46,432 nucleotides of DNA. It comes from Deltaproteobacteria bacterium. Lineage in GTDB: Bacteria > Desulfobacterota > Desulfobaccia > Desulfobaccales > 0-14-0-80-60-11. Shown piece after piece: positions 8,513 to 16,596 of the stretch. The notes below the pieces were generated by a model, which saw only the letters and a program-made list of their open reading frames with translations, made no database searches and was not told where the DNA came from. Made by a program: the position numbers and the translations under genes. Location: assembly GCA_016874915.1 (NCBI GenBank), contig VGSW01000007.1:1-46432 (forward strand). The letters run 5' to 3'. Each line of letters starts with the position of its first letter. Within the stretch, counting starts at the first letter, position 1.

Positions 8513-9756
8513 CCCAAGAACTCCTCTGGCTTAAACTCATACTCCTCAATGCTTTGACTGCCGGGGAACATGCCCTTTTCTCCTCGGATGAACTCATCCA
8601 CGGTTTGCACCACCTCCTCCAGCTTCGGATGACGGTCCACTTGCTCCCAGAGGCGTGGGGGCACATCTCCCCATACCTTCAAATGCCAGTGGTCATCACC
8701 TGGTACTTTAAAAAGGTGGCTGACCCGGATGCGGCTAGCAATCCTTTCTGCTCCCCGATACCCCCCCAGACCTCCGAAGAGCAGATTGGTCACTTCATCA
8801 CCCCACCGTTTCCGGAAAAAGGGGCGCAAGCCGACATCTCGTCCTAAGCCTGAAAATGGGTTGCGCTGCTGGCTCTTGTAACGGATGTCAAAAGCGCAGG
8901 GGACATAGTGCCTTAAGTGGTGTTCCCAGGGAACACCGATGGGGCGCAGCCCCTGCACATAGGTCTCAGCGGTGGTCAGTCTATACGTGCGGGAAAAAAA
9001 GCTTCTTAAAGTAAACAGGTCCTCACGCTGAGGCGGGGCCTTCCTGGGGTTTTCTCGGATAGACGCTTCCGTTTTTTCTAAGTCTCGCCGCACCAAGTCT
9101 TTACCAGCAGCGATAAATTCCGGTAATACGCCATTTAAGATTCTAATCTGGCCAAAGCCGTTTTGGGTTTTGGCTCCCAGTCCCCCGAAGCGGGTAGCAG
9201 TATCCAGCAAAAAGGCGAAACGTTTCAGAATATCATCGTGCTCCGAGTCCACAGGAGTAATACGTGTGAGTGCTCGCTCCCCCCAGAGCACGCTGCTGCC
9301 GAAGGTGAAGCGCGTGTCGGGTCCCCGCCCGGTTTTTGTTCCGCCGGTGTCTTCCCCGCCGAACATACGCCACAGCCAATTGCCTGCTGCCTGGTAAACT
9401 TGTGGAGAGGCCTTGAAAAAGAGGGGATGAGAATCCATTTCGGAAATCTCGAGGCGGAAGCGGCGCTTCAAGCCGGTAGCCCCGAAAAACCGGCATACAG
9501 GACATAAACCGGCCCGGACAGCAGCCTCGGCTTCGCCATAGCCTGCGGCTATTGCCTTTTCATAAGCATTCCCATCGAAGTCGCAGCCCCCCTGACTGGG
9601 ATCACAGGTGTAACCGCCCATCCCCCGCACAATCCCTTCATACCACCAGCGCAGGGAGCCCAGCAGGCCGGCCTCCCGGACCTGGTCGCTGCGGCGTTGC
9701 GCATCCCCGGTCCACAGGGGGGTGAGGGTCCGAAATTCAACCGCTAACCCGTCCAT
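8509..9756 (-). CDS. cmr1: Type III RAMP protein Cmr1 (Cas7 group)
   Basis: The 415-residue product begins LAVEFRTLTPLWTGDA and continues VREAGLLGSLRWWYEGIVRG, the typical Cmr1 opening in which the RAMP first strand is followed by the GSLRWWYE helix. A CPVCRFFGATG element near residue 92 resembles the Cmr1 zinc-linked loop, and TRFGGLGAKTQNGFGQI is the glycine-rich loop. Cmr1 sits at the 3' end of the crRNA and takes part in target recognition. The ATG at 9756 follows an AAGGGG ribosome site and lies 13 bases inside the end of the upstream HEAT gene. Its own stop overlaps the next RAMP start. Length is within the family range. Confidence 0.88.
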   Translation of the reverse strand: MDGLAVEFRTLTPLWTGDAQRRSDQVREAGLLGSLRWWYEGIVRGMGGYTCDPSQGGCDFDGNAYEKAIAAGYGEAEAAVRAGLCPVCRFFGATGLKRRFRLEISEMDSHPLFFKASPQVYQAAGNWLWRMFGGEDTGGTKTGRGPDTRFTFGSSVLWGERALTRITPVDSEHDDILKRFAFLLDTATRFGGLGAKTQNGFGQIRILNGVLPEFIAAGKDLVRRDLEKTEASIRENPRKAPPQREDLFTLRSFFSRTYRLTTAETYVQGLRPIGVPWEHHLRHYVPCAFDIRYKSQQRNPFSGLGRDVGLRPFFRKRWGDEVTNLLFGGLGGYRGAERIASRIRVSHLFKVPGDDHWHLKVWGDVPPRLWEQVDRHPKLEEVVQTVDEFIRGEKGMFPGSQSIEEYEFKPEEFLG

Positions 9757-10667
9757 ATTAACCCCTTCTCACCAATCTCATTAAGCATTTGGTCAATTTT
9801 AGAATAAACTGCATGAGTTTTAAATGGTTCCCAACGCTTCTTTAAAGAAACAAAAGCCTGGACAGCAGCCGCTCCACCAATTTTTCCAATAATATCCAAG
9901 GCGTAATCCATTACATATGGATCATTACCAGGATCTATCAAACACTTCATAGCTTCAACAATTTCAATATGTGGAGTTCTTTCACAAATCTTATCAATGG
10001 CATTCATCACCGCTCTAAGCACAGGGCTATTACTGGTATTTTTAAAAAGAACCTTCAACAAGCCCCAGAAAACTTCCCCGCCAGAAGCCTTTTCTCCTAA
10101 GCCATTGGCAGCAGCTTCAATTACTTTGGGTTCCGGGTCATCCAGGGCTTTAGATAGAGCTTTGAGGGCATCATCACTATCAAAATTTTTCAAGGTATAG
10201 GCGGCTGCCCGACGGATTTCAAGATTTGTACTTCTATTCTCCAAAAGTCCTGTCAAGCATGTTATGGCTGGCTTGATTCCTGTTTTAAACTGCGGCAAAA
10301 GGGCTATTGACTTTTTTCGGTGGTCCAAAATATCGCCCTTCTCAGCCACTTCTATAAGCAAATTCTGCATTTCAATCAAATACTTTTCGTCATAATTTTG
10401 TGAATTAATTATGGGATCAGTAAGCTCTAATATGCCATAAACCTCTCTCTCTAATTTATTTCTTTCTGCTTTTCTTCGAGCCTCTCTCTTTTTCCTTTTT
10501 TTGTATATAATATAAAAAATCGGAGGGATTATAATGATAATTAAAATAGATATTACAAAGAATATGCTTGTTAACCCATAAATGAAACTCCATATAGCAT
10601 ATAAAATAGCACCAGCATAATAGATTCTTGCAAGCCAATGACTATTTTTATTGATCCAGTCTAACAT
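9744..10667 (-). CDS. Membrane-anchored HEAT-repeat protein inside the cas operon (function unknown)
   Basis: The 307-residue product has two N-terminal hydrophobic segments, about residues 12-32 and 33-55. A strongly basic stretch, KKRKKREARRKAERNK, follows and should keep the rest in the cytoplasm. The remaining 230 residues are helical, with HEAT-like repeats; the clearest are EIRRAAAYTLKNFDSDDALKALSKALDDPEPKVIEAAANGLGEK, shown here only as the segment near 160-205, and a following set to the C-terminus. I chose the ATG at 10667 because a GGAG site precedes it. The gene is visibly more AT-rich than its cas neighbours, suggesting separate acquisition, yet it overlaps the cmr1 start by 13 bases and follows cas6 by 80. 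No CARF, nuclease or protease motif is seen. It may tether or act with the type III-C effector; this is inference. Confidence 0.8.
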   Translation of the reverse strand: MLDWINKNSHWLARIYYAGAILYAIWSFIYGLTSIFFVISILIIIIIPPIFYIIYKKRKKREARRKAERNKLEREVYGILELTDPIINSQNYDEKYLIEMQNLLIEVAEKGDILDHRKKSIALLPQFKTGIKPAITCLTGLLENRSTNLEIRRAAAYTLKNFDSDDALKALSKALDDPEPKVIEAAANGLGEKASGGEVFWGLLKVLFKNTSNSPVLRAVMNAIDKICERTPHIEIVEAMKCLIDPGNDPYVMDYALDIIGKIGGAAAVQAFVSLKKRWEPFKTHAVYSKIDQMLNEIGEKGLIWTG

Positions 10668-10746
10668 TAAAGCTCCACTTGGCAAAACTAATTATAAAAG
10701 TATTTACGAAAGTTATTAGCGACAGAGGCAAACTAACCAACTGCCA

Positions 10747-11709
10747 TTATCGAATCGCCAGCCGCATGCGCCCCAACCCGAAGGTGGTTCCCTGACCGAT
10801 ATTAACCTGTTCTGCCAAGCGCAGGTAAGGAATAAAAGGACCCAGGTCACCATGTAGGGTAACCCTTCCCATCAAGCCCCCCAGCTTCATAACTGCGTCC
10901 TGGCGGCGGGAGTAACGCTCCCAGTCAAACCAGCGCAAATCATTGTCGCTGATGTCAACCTTCTCTGTGCGGGCACGGAACAGAGAAAAATCGGGAATCT
11001 TAATGTTATTGCCGTAAAAGGTGCCCAACAAACTCAGTCGCCGGGACAATGTGTCGAAAAAAAGAGGAAAGCTCAGGTGTGTCACCAAATCACTTTTCTC
11101 TTTTAGACGCAGCGGGGTGAGAAATTCCAAGGCTACTTTGTTGGTCTGCTCGTCTTCGGGACGAGCCATTGGACCCGATTCAGGGACAAAGGCGGTCAGG
11201 GCACCGGTGGCATTGGCATAAACCGGGAAGGCTCCGCCCGGTTGACGCACCATCACCTGCTGCAATTCGTATTTTCCCCGCTCTGATCCCAGCCCCCGGC
11301 GCCCCATGTCCTCGAGAATGTGAATAAAATAAGGGATGGCACTTATCGCCGGGCCGATGAGCACCAATTCAAAGTCCAGGGTTTCGTCGGGGTGAAAGAC
11401 CTGGCGGGGGGTCAAAGGCGGATTTAGGACGTACGGGCGGGGAGCTTGGCTAAACTTGGCGGCATCACTATAGCCAGTGGGTGCCGGTGGTTCAAAGATG
11501 GCCACATAGAGGCATCTTTGCCGCAGGATGCAAGAAGGACAATTAGCTTTAGGGGCTACGCAGGCCAACCGCCGAAAGACATTGCCGAAAGCCCCCCTGA
11601 AAACCGCCCCCTTATAAGGGGGTAAAACCATAAGGGTTTGGATTCGCAGGTGGAAGCGAAACCGAGCGAAAGTGAGAAACGGGGCCGGTCCATCCTTGTC
11701 CGGCATCAT
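10747..11709 (-). CDS. cas6: CRISPR pre-crRNA endoribonuclease Cas6-like protein
   Basis: Cas6 cuts the CRISPR transcript within each repeat to make crRNAs. The 320-residue product has an N-terminal RAMP strand (FARFRFHLRIQ) and the loop YKGAVFRGAFGNVFRRL. A four-cysteine-like cluster, CVAPKANCPSCILRQRC, follows, then FIHILEDMGRRGLGSERGKY mid-protein, and the diagnostic C-terminal glycine-rich loop NIGQGTTFGLGRMRL. This layout matches the Cas6 family with the cysteine-containing insert. It is the first gene of the operon, about 34 bases after a predicted transcription start. Catalytic residues of Cas6 vary and cannot be assigned by eye. Presence of Cas6 implies that an array exists somewhere in this genome. 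Confidence 0.85.
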   Translation of the reverse strand: MMPDKDGPAPFLTFARFRFHLRIQTLMVLPPYKGAVFRGAFGNVFRRLACVAPKANCPSCILRQRCLYVAIFEPPAPTGYSDAAKFSQAPRPYVLNPPLTPRQVFHPDETLDFELVLIGPAISAIPYFIHILEDMGRRGLGSERGKYELQQVMVRQPGGAFPVYANATGALTAFVPESGPMARPEDEQTNKVALEFLTPLRLKEKSDLVTHLSFPLFFDTLSRRLSLLGTFYGNNIKIPDFSLFRARTEKVDISDNDLRWFDWERYSRRQDAVMKLGGLMGRVTLHGDLGPFIPYLRLAEQVNIGQGTTFGLGRMRLAIR

Positions 11710-11749
11710 ATGCTTCTCTCTCTATGAAGAAGGGCTTAGTGGCGCAGTA

Positions 11750-11779
11750 ATATTAGCTTGGCTTACTCTTGCAAGTCAA
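11750..11779 (-). promoter_or_regulatory. Sigma-70-type promoter for the cas operon
   Basis: On the minus strand, TTGACT (11774-11779) and TAATAT (11750-11755) are separated by 18 bases. Transcription would begin near 11743, leaving a short leader before the cas6 ATG at 11709. Both hexamers are close to consensus and the position is right, so this is the best promoter candidate in the left half of the window. Confidence 0.6.
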
Positions 11780-12640
11780 GAAAAAGAGTAAAAATTCTCT
11801 TCAAATAACGGTCATAACTCCCTTTTGGATACCTATGCTGATTGATACTCGTTTGAGGAGCGTAAGCCCTGGATTTTACAAATGGATAACTTCGAAGGGG
11901 CAGATGAACTCAGAATGTGACCGATAAAATTAGAAGAGGCGCTATATCGGAGAGCTTCTTAAAGGTGCATAACAAGTAGTTACAATGCTTTGATTTTTTG
12001 GCTCTTGGAGGAAGACCAAAGATGACAATGGATTACAATATTCCTGGTTTTCCTATGATTGAAATTTTGAAAAATCTTCCGTCCGGGTCATAAGGTATAG
12101 GGGGGGGTAGGAGTCCCGTCTCCGGTTTCCCCTTTGGGGCCGGGAAGAGGAGCACGGTACAGGGCCCTGGCTGGTGCAGGTGACCAGGGCAGGGGGCGGT
12201 GCCGGTGGCCGGTGCGCCAGGGGCCGGGGCCGGCAGGGGTAGGGCAAGAGCCAGGTGTCTAAGGTCCGAAGTGCAGGTTGATTTGCTCAGATGAAGTGGT
12301 TACACTCTATCTTGTTGAGGGCGCGGATGCGCGTCGAGAGGAGCGCCAGGGGCCCTGAGTGAGCGGTTGGGTTCGCCCAACGTCGGGTTCGCAGGACCGG
12401 TGGTAACCCGCCCACCACGCGCCCTCAACGATCCCCTGCTCGCCAGATGCTTCGATGAACGAAGCCCCCGCTCTCACGTCCGCTACTTTCCGCGGCCTTT
12501 CCCCCACTGCTACGCTGGGTTTCCCCCTCTAGGGGTGGGGAGGCTTCCGTTAAACCCTACTTCTTCCCAGGGGCTTTCTCATCCATCCTGAGCATTTGCC
12601 TGATTTTCTCTGGCTCGGAAATCCGCGGGCGTGCACAGGA
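11780..12640. other. Gene-free stretch between the cas operon promoter and the tRNA-Arg region
   Basis: No convincing gene is present. The first 300 bases are AT-rich. A tiny frame at 12022-12093 on the plus strand (23 residues, starting MTMDYNIPGF) has a GGAGGA ribosome-like site but no recognisable homology. From about 12100 the sequence turns strongly GC-rich, first G-rich (12100-12240) and then with an inverted repeat GTTGAGGGCGCG (12314-12325) / CGCGCCCTCAAC (12418-12429). Short frames on both strands there have compositions unlike real proteins. It may be a decayed mobile element or a structured RNA; I cannot decide. Confidence 0.4.
12314..12429. repeat. 12-bp perfect inverted repeat enclosing 92 bases
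   Basis: GTTGAGGGCGCG at 12314-12325 is the exact reverse complement of CGCGCCCTCAAC at 12418-12429. The enclosed sequence has further short complementary runs such as GGTTGGGTTCG/CGCCCAACG, so a folded RNA is possible. Nothing identifies it with a known RNA family. Confidence 0.45.
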
Positions 12641-12696
12641 GATGCACAGGACAAAAAAGAAGGGCCAAGCCGATTGTGCTAAGCCCTTGATATTAC

Positions 12697-12774
12697 TGGC
12701 GCGCCCGGAGGGATTTGAACCCCCGACACACGGATTCGTAGTCCGTTGCTCTGTCCAAGCTGAGCTACGGGCGC
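12697..12774 (-). tRNA. tRNA-Arg (anticodon ACG)
   Basis: On the minus strand a full cloverleaf can be drawn. The acceptor stem GCGCCCG pairs with CGGGCGC. The D arm is GCTC/GAGC, the anticodon arm ACGGA-CTACGAA-TCCGT carries ACG, and the T arm has the TTCAAAT loop. The discriminator is G and the terminal CCA is encoded. The ACG anticodon (read as ICG after editing) serves the CGN arginine codons. Confidence 0.95.
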
Positions 12775-12909
12775 CCGATGAAATTTCCCCGGGGGGTGTT
12801 ATCCCCCTTGGCCACAATATTTATAACTCCCAAGCCTTAAAAGGTCAACCTCCCGGATTGACCTATCCCCCTCAAAAGATCGGCTTATATGCAAATCCCA
12901 GAGAAATGC

Positions 12910-12938
12910 TTGACAATCGGGAAGTTAGCTGCTAAAAA
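12910..12938 (+). promoter_or_regulatory. Candidate promoter upstream of glyQ
   Basis: TTGACA (12910-12915) and TAAAAA (12933-12938) are spaced by 17 bases, ahead of glyQ, which starts at 13072. The -35 box is perfect and the -10 box is weak. The roughly 130-base leader shows no clear T-box anti-terminator. Confidence 0.4.
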
Positions 12939-13071
12939 AACCAGATATTTTGCAATCTTCAGAGGATAAGGGAAGTAGCCGGAGGGGCCGATTTAGGATT
13001 TTCCTTCCAGGTCGGCGGCCGGTGGTGGTGCTCTCCGGTTTAGCCCCTGTGTCCTTAAAGGAGAGGCTTAA

Positions 13072-13941
13072 ATGACCTTTCAAGAAGTATTGATGACCCT
13101 GGAGCGCTTCTTTGCGGACCGGGGCTGCATTATCGTCCAGCCCTACGACCTCGAAGTGGGCGCGGGGACCTTCAGCCCCCACACCCTGCTTAGGGCCTTG
13201 GGGCCGGAGCCCTGGAACGTGGCCTACGTGGAGCCTTCCCGGCGCCCCACCGACGGCCGCTACGGGGAAAACCCCAACCGCCTCCAGCACTACTATCAGT
13301 ACCAGGTGATCATGAAGCCCTCTCCCAAGGACATCCAGGAGATTTACTTGGACAGCTTGCGGGCCTTGGGGGTCGATCCCCTGGACCACGACATCCGCTT
13401 CGTGGAAGACGATTGGGAGTCACCCACCTTGGGGGCCTGGGGGCTGGGCTGGGAGGTTTGGCTGGACGGCATGGAGATCACCCAGTTCACCTATTTTCAG
13501 CAGTGCGGTGGCATCGACCTGGACCCCATCAGCGCCGAGCTGACCTACGGCCCCGAGCGCATCGCCATGTACCTCCAGGGGGTGGAGAGCGTCTTCGACC
13601 TGAAGTGGACCGAGGACCTCACTTACGGCGACGTGCACCACAAGGGCGAAGTGGAGTGGTCTGTTTATAATTTCGAGCAGGCTGACGTGGACATGCTCTT
13701 CACCCTCTTTAACATGTACGAAAAGGAATCCATGCGCATGGCGGAGTTGAAGCTGGTGCTGCCGGCCTATGACTACTGCCTGAAGTGCTCCCACACCTTC
13801 AACGTGCTCAACGCCCGAGGGGCCATCAGTGTGGCGGAACGGGCCAGCCTCATCGGCCGGGTGCGGCACCTGGCCCGGCTGGCCGCGGAAGGATATTTGA
13901 AGCAGCGAGAGGAGATGGGATTTCCGCTGCTGAAGAAGTAA
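13072..13941 (+). CDS. glyQ: Glycyl-tRNA synthetase alpha subunit
   Basis: The 289-residue protein is the catalytic alpha chain of the bacterial alpha2-beta2 glycyl-tRNA synthetase, which charges tRNA-Gly. The start [18 protein letters not shown], then [36 protein letters not shown] and the [16 protein letters not shown] segment are class II synthetase features of GlyQ. A clear AAAGGAGAG ribosome site precedes the ATG. glyS follows after about 200 bases containing a REP-like palindrome, so the pair is probably co-transcribed across it. Length is normal and the sequence looks intact. Confidence 0.98.
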   Translation: MTFQEVLMTLERFFADRGCIIVQPYDLEVGAGTFSPHTLLRALGPEPWNVAYVEPSRRPTDGRYGENPNRLQHYYQYQVIMKPSPKDIQEIYLDSLRALGVDPLDHDIRFVEDDWESPTLGAWGLGWEVWLDGMEITQFTYFQQCGGIDLDPISAELTYGPERIAMYLQGVESVFDLKWTEDLTYGDVHHKGEVEWSVYNFEQADVDMLFTLFNMYEKESMRMAELKLVLPAYDYCLKCSHTFNVLNARGAISVAERASLIGRVRHLARLAAEGYLKQREEMGFPLLKK

Positions 13942-14008
13942 TTGTTATGGGGGAGGGCCAGGGGCCGACGGGGCCTGCCCTCCCCCCACATCCCCTCCCA
14001 ACCCCCTG

Positions 14009-14064
14009 GTAGGGGCGTGATTTATCACGCCTCATTAGTCCGGCGCAATAAATTGCGCCCCTAC
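14009..14064. repeat. REP-like nested palindrome between glyQ and glyS
   Basis: Two small palindromes, GGCGTGATTTATCACGCC and GGCGCAATAAATTGCGCC, are enclosed by outer arms GTAGGGGCG and CGCCCCTAC. The whole can fold into a branched hairpin. Elements of this style (GCAATAAATTGC core with GGGGCG flanks) are common dispersed repeats in this bacterial group, from memory. Confidence 0.7.
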
Positions 14065-14148
14065 GGGATTGGGGGTGGGGCTTGGGGAGGGGGAAAGGGC
14101 GGGCGCCCGTTGCCACCTCCCCAAAACCTCAATTCTTAAGAGGACCAA

Positions 14149-16218
14149 ATGAGAAGCGAGCTGCTGCTGGAAATTGGCACTGAAGAGATCCCGGCCCGGT
14201 TTATCCCGCCGGTGCTGGAAGAAATGGCCGCGACGTTCCGGACCCTGATGGCGCAAGAGCGCATCGGAGTGGGAGAAATCGTCACCTGGGGCACCCCCCG
14301 GCGGCTGGCCCTGGTGGCCCAGGACGTGGCTCCGGTCCAGGCGGAGTTGAGCGCCGAGATCCTGGGGCCGCCCAAGGCCGTGGCTTTTGACGCCGGGGGC
14401 CAACCCACCGCTGCGGCCCAGGGTTTTGCCAAGGCCCAAGGCGTGGCGGTGCGCGACCTCATTGAAGTGGAGACCCCCAGGGGAGTTTACCTGGCGGTGA
14501 GCAAGACCACCCCGGGGCGGCCCACCGGAGAGCGCCTGAAGGAACTTCTGCCCGGCTTCATTTTGGGCCTCAGCTTTCCCAAGTCCATGCGCTGGGGGTC
14601 CCTTACCACCACCTTCGCCCGGCCCATCCACTGGGTGCTGGCCCGCCTGGGCGGGGAGGTGATTTCCTTCCCCGTGGCGGACGTGGTAAGCGGCGGGGTG
14701 ACTTATGGGCATCGGTTTCTGGCCCCCCAGGCCATCGAGGTGAAGGACTCCACCGCCTACGTGGCGGCCCTGGCCCTGGCCCACGTTATCGTTGAACCTG
14801 GCCCCCGGCGGGCCAGGCTGGAGGAGGAATTGGCCCAGGTCGCGGCCCGGGTGGGGGGCGAGGTGGTCCCCAACCCCGGGCTGGTGGAGGAAAACACCTT
14901 CCTGGTGGAATACCCTTCCGTGGTCCTGGGCACCTTTGAGGATAAATTTCTGGCCCTGCCCGACGAAGTGCTGATTACGTCGATGCGGGAGCACCAGCGA
15001 TATTTCTCCTTAAGGGGAAAAAACGGCAAGCTGCTGCCCCACTTGCTGGCGGTGAACAACACCCTGGCCCGGGACCCGGAGTTGGTGGCCCGGGGCCACG
15101 AACGGGTACTCCGGGCCCGCCTCAGCGACGCCATGTATTTCTACCAGGTGGACCAGAAAGTGCCCTTCCAGGACCGGGTGGAGGAACTGAAAGGAGTGGT
15201 GTACCACTCTCTCCTGGGCACTTCTTTTGAAAAAATGGAGCGCTTTCGACAACTGGCCGCGTACCTGGCTCGGGAGATTGCGCCCAATCTGGAAGAGACG
15301 GCGCGCCGGGCCGCCACCCTGTGCAAGGCTGACATCGTCACGGAAATGGTGGGCGAGTTCCCCAGCCTTCAGGGGATCATGGGCCGCCAATACGCCAAGA
15401 TTTCCGAGGAATCGCCGGAAGTGGCGGAGGCCATTTTTACCCATTATCTCCCCCGCCATGCCGACGACGAGCTGCCCGGGGACTTAGCGGGCGCCCTGGT
15501 GGGCATGGCGGACCGCATGGACACCATCTGCGGCATCTTCGGGGTGGGCCTCATTCCCACCGGCGCCGCCGACCCCTACGGCTTGCGCCGTCATGCTCTT
15601 TCCATTATCCGCATCCTGAGGGCCTTGGACCTGCACCTGGACCTGGTGGGCTTAGTGTGGCAGGCCCTGGAGCTGTTGAAAGACAAAATCAGCCGCACCC
15701 CGGAAGAAACCGCCCTGGAGGTCCTGGACTTTTTCCAGACCCGCCTCCAACACCTGCTCCTGGCCGAGGGTTTTGAGCACGAGACGGTGACCGCGGTCCT
15801 GACCGCGGGCTGCCGGGACGTGGTGGAGGCCATAGACAAAGTGGAGGCCCTGGACGAGGTGCGGCAAAGCCCCGAATTTCCGGTCCTGGCGGTGGCCTTC
15901 AAACGGGTCATCAACATCTCTCGGGGCGCGGAGGCCGGGGAGGTGGATGCCGGCCTTTTTGAGTATCCCGAGGAGAGGGTGCTCTTTGAAATTTCGGCCC
16001 TCATGGAAGATGAGGTGGACGCGGCCCTGGAGAAAAGGGATTACTTGTCGGCCTGCCAGGCCCTGGCCAAACTGAAGGCGCCCGTGGACCTGTTCTTCGA
16101 TAAGGTACTGGTGATGGCGGAAGATGAGCGGGTGCGCCGCAACCGTCTGGCCTTGCTGGAGCGCATCAGCGCCACCTTCCTGAAGATGGCGGATTTTTCG
16201 AAGATCACCACGGGTTAG
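14149..16218 (+). CDS. glyS: Glycyl-tRNA synthetase beta subunit
   Basis: The 689-residue beta chain binds the tRNA in the tetrameric glycyl-tRNA synthetase. The start SELLLEIGTEEIPARFIPP is the family signature. FPKSMRWGS, the HQRYFSL segment and GEFPSLQGIMGRQYA mark the middle domains, and the C-terminal third is the helical anticodon-binding region. An AGAGGA ribosome site precedes the ATG. Length is normal, without breaks. It is the second gene of a glyQS operon; downstream are palindromes rather than a further gene. Confidence 0.98.
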   Translation: MRSELLLEIGTEEIPARFIPPVLEEMAATFRTLMAQERIGVGEIVTWGTPRRLALVAQDVAPVQAELSAEILGPPKAVAFDAGGQPTAAAQGFAKAQGVAVRDLIEVETPRGVYLAVSKTTPGRPTGERLKELLPGFILGLSFPKSMRWGSLTTTFARPIHWVLARLGGEVISFPVADVVSGGVTYGHRFLAPQAIEVKDSTAYVAALALAHVIVEPGPRRARLEEELAQVAARVGGEVVPNPGLVEENTFLVEYPSVVLGTFEDKFLALPDEVLITSMREHQRYFSLRGKNGKLLPHLLAVNNTLARDPELVARGHERVLRARLSDAMYFYQVDQKVPFQDRVEELKGVVYHSLLGTSFEKMERFRQLAAYLAREIAPNLEETARRAATLCKADIVTEMVGEFPSLQGIMGRQYAKISEESPEVAEAIFTHYLPRHADDELPGDLAGALVGMADRMDTICGIFGVGLIPTGAADPYGLRRHALSIIRILRALDLHLDLVGLVWQALELLKDKISRTPEETALEVLDFFQTRLQHLLLAEGFEHETVTAVLTAGCRDVVEAIDKVEALDEVRQSPEFPVLAVAFKRVINISRGAEAGEVDAGLFEYPEERVLFEISALMEDEVDAALEKRDYLSACQALAKLKAPVDLFFDKVLVMAEDERVRRNRLALLERISATFLKMADFSKITTG

Positions 16219-16268
16219 GTTATATTACTCGGAGCGATTAATTGTTCCCATCATCCAAGGCAGGACTG

Positions 16269-16339
16269 AGTGATGAGGACTGAGGACTGAGTACTTTAAG
16301 ATAGAGATGGCAAAGACTCAGTCCTCAGTCCTCATCACT
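16269..16339. repeat. 24-bp perfect inverted repeat with 23-base loop
   Basis: The arms at 16269-16292 and 16316-16339 are exact reverse complements built from the repeated unit GAGGACT (AGTGATGAGGACTGAGGACT...). It lies 50 bp after glyS. A transcript would fold into a long stem, but no T-run follows, so it is a poor terminator and more likely a dispersed repeat. Confidence 0.8.
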
Positions 16340-16394
16340 AAATTTCAAGTAAATAATTTGGCGAAATGAGAACAATTAAGTGACCTGAGTAATA

Positions 16395-16480
16395 ATTGGG
16401 TGGGGCGGGCCTCCGTGCCCGCCCAAGTCATCTATTCCGGCAGTCAAGGTTTGGCGGGCACGGAGGCCCGTCCCACCATT
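16395..16480. repeat. REP-like long palindrome (GGCGGGC-ACGGAGGCCCG family), two arms
   Basis: A left arm (16395-16425) reading GGGGCGGGCCTCCGTGCCCG and a right arm (16448-16480) reading GGCGGGCACGGAGGCCCGTC are near-exact reverse complements. A single arm of the same family recurs at 24767-24798. A second, smaller palindrome (GCGCAGGCTGAAGCCTGCGG) follows at 16509-16531. The glyS-ftsY gap of 378 bases contains nothing else that I can see. Confidence 0.75.
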
Positions 16481-16596
16481 TATGAAATGAGTCGGGAAGA
16501 TAGCCCTTGGCGCAGGCTGAAGCCTGCGGCCACATTTTAATGGCAAGAACCTGTGCGGGGTTGCACCCCACCCAACCGAAAACCGAAAACTAATAC

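Noticed and set aside
12100-12560. Group II intron or RNase P RNA
   Set aside because: No domain V-like hairpin, no reverse transcriptase frame and no conserved RNase P core motifs could be found.
12307-12591. Short frames on both strands in the GC-rich non-coding stretch
   Set aside because: No ribosome sites, biased composition and no recognisable motif; overlapping frames on both strands suggest random open frames in GC-rich DNA.
11780-12640. Possible CRISPR array or leader beside the cas operon
   Set aside because: No regularly spaced direct repeats of 25-40 bases occur here or elsewhere in the window; the only repeats are one inverted pair and low-complexity runs.
14035-14994. Minus-strand frame opposite glyS
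   Set aside because: Antisense shadow rich in His, Gly and Gln; glyS is unambiguous.
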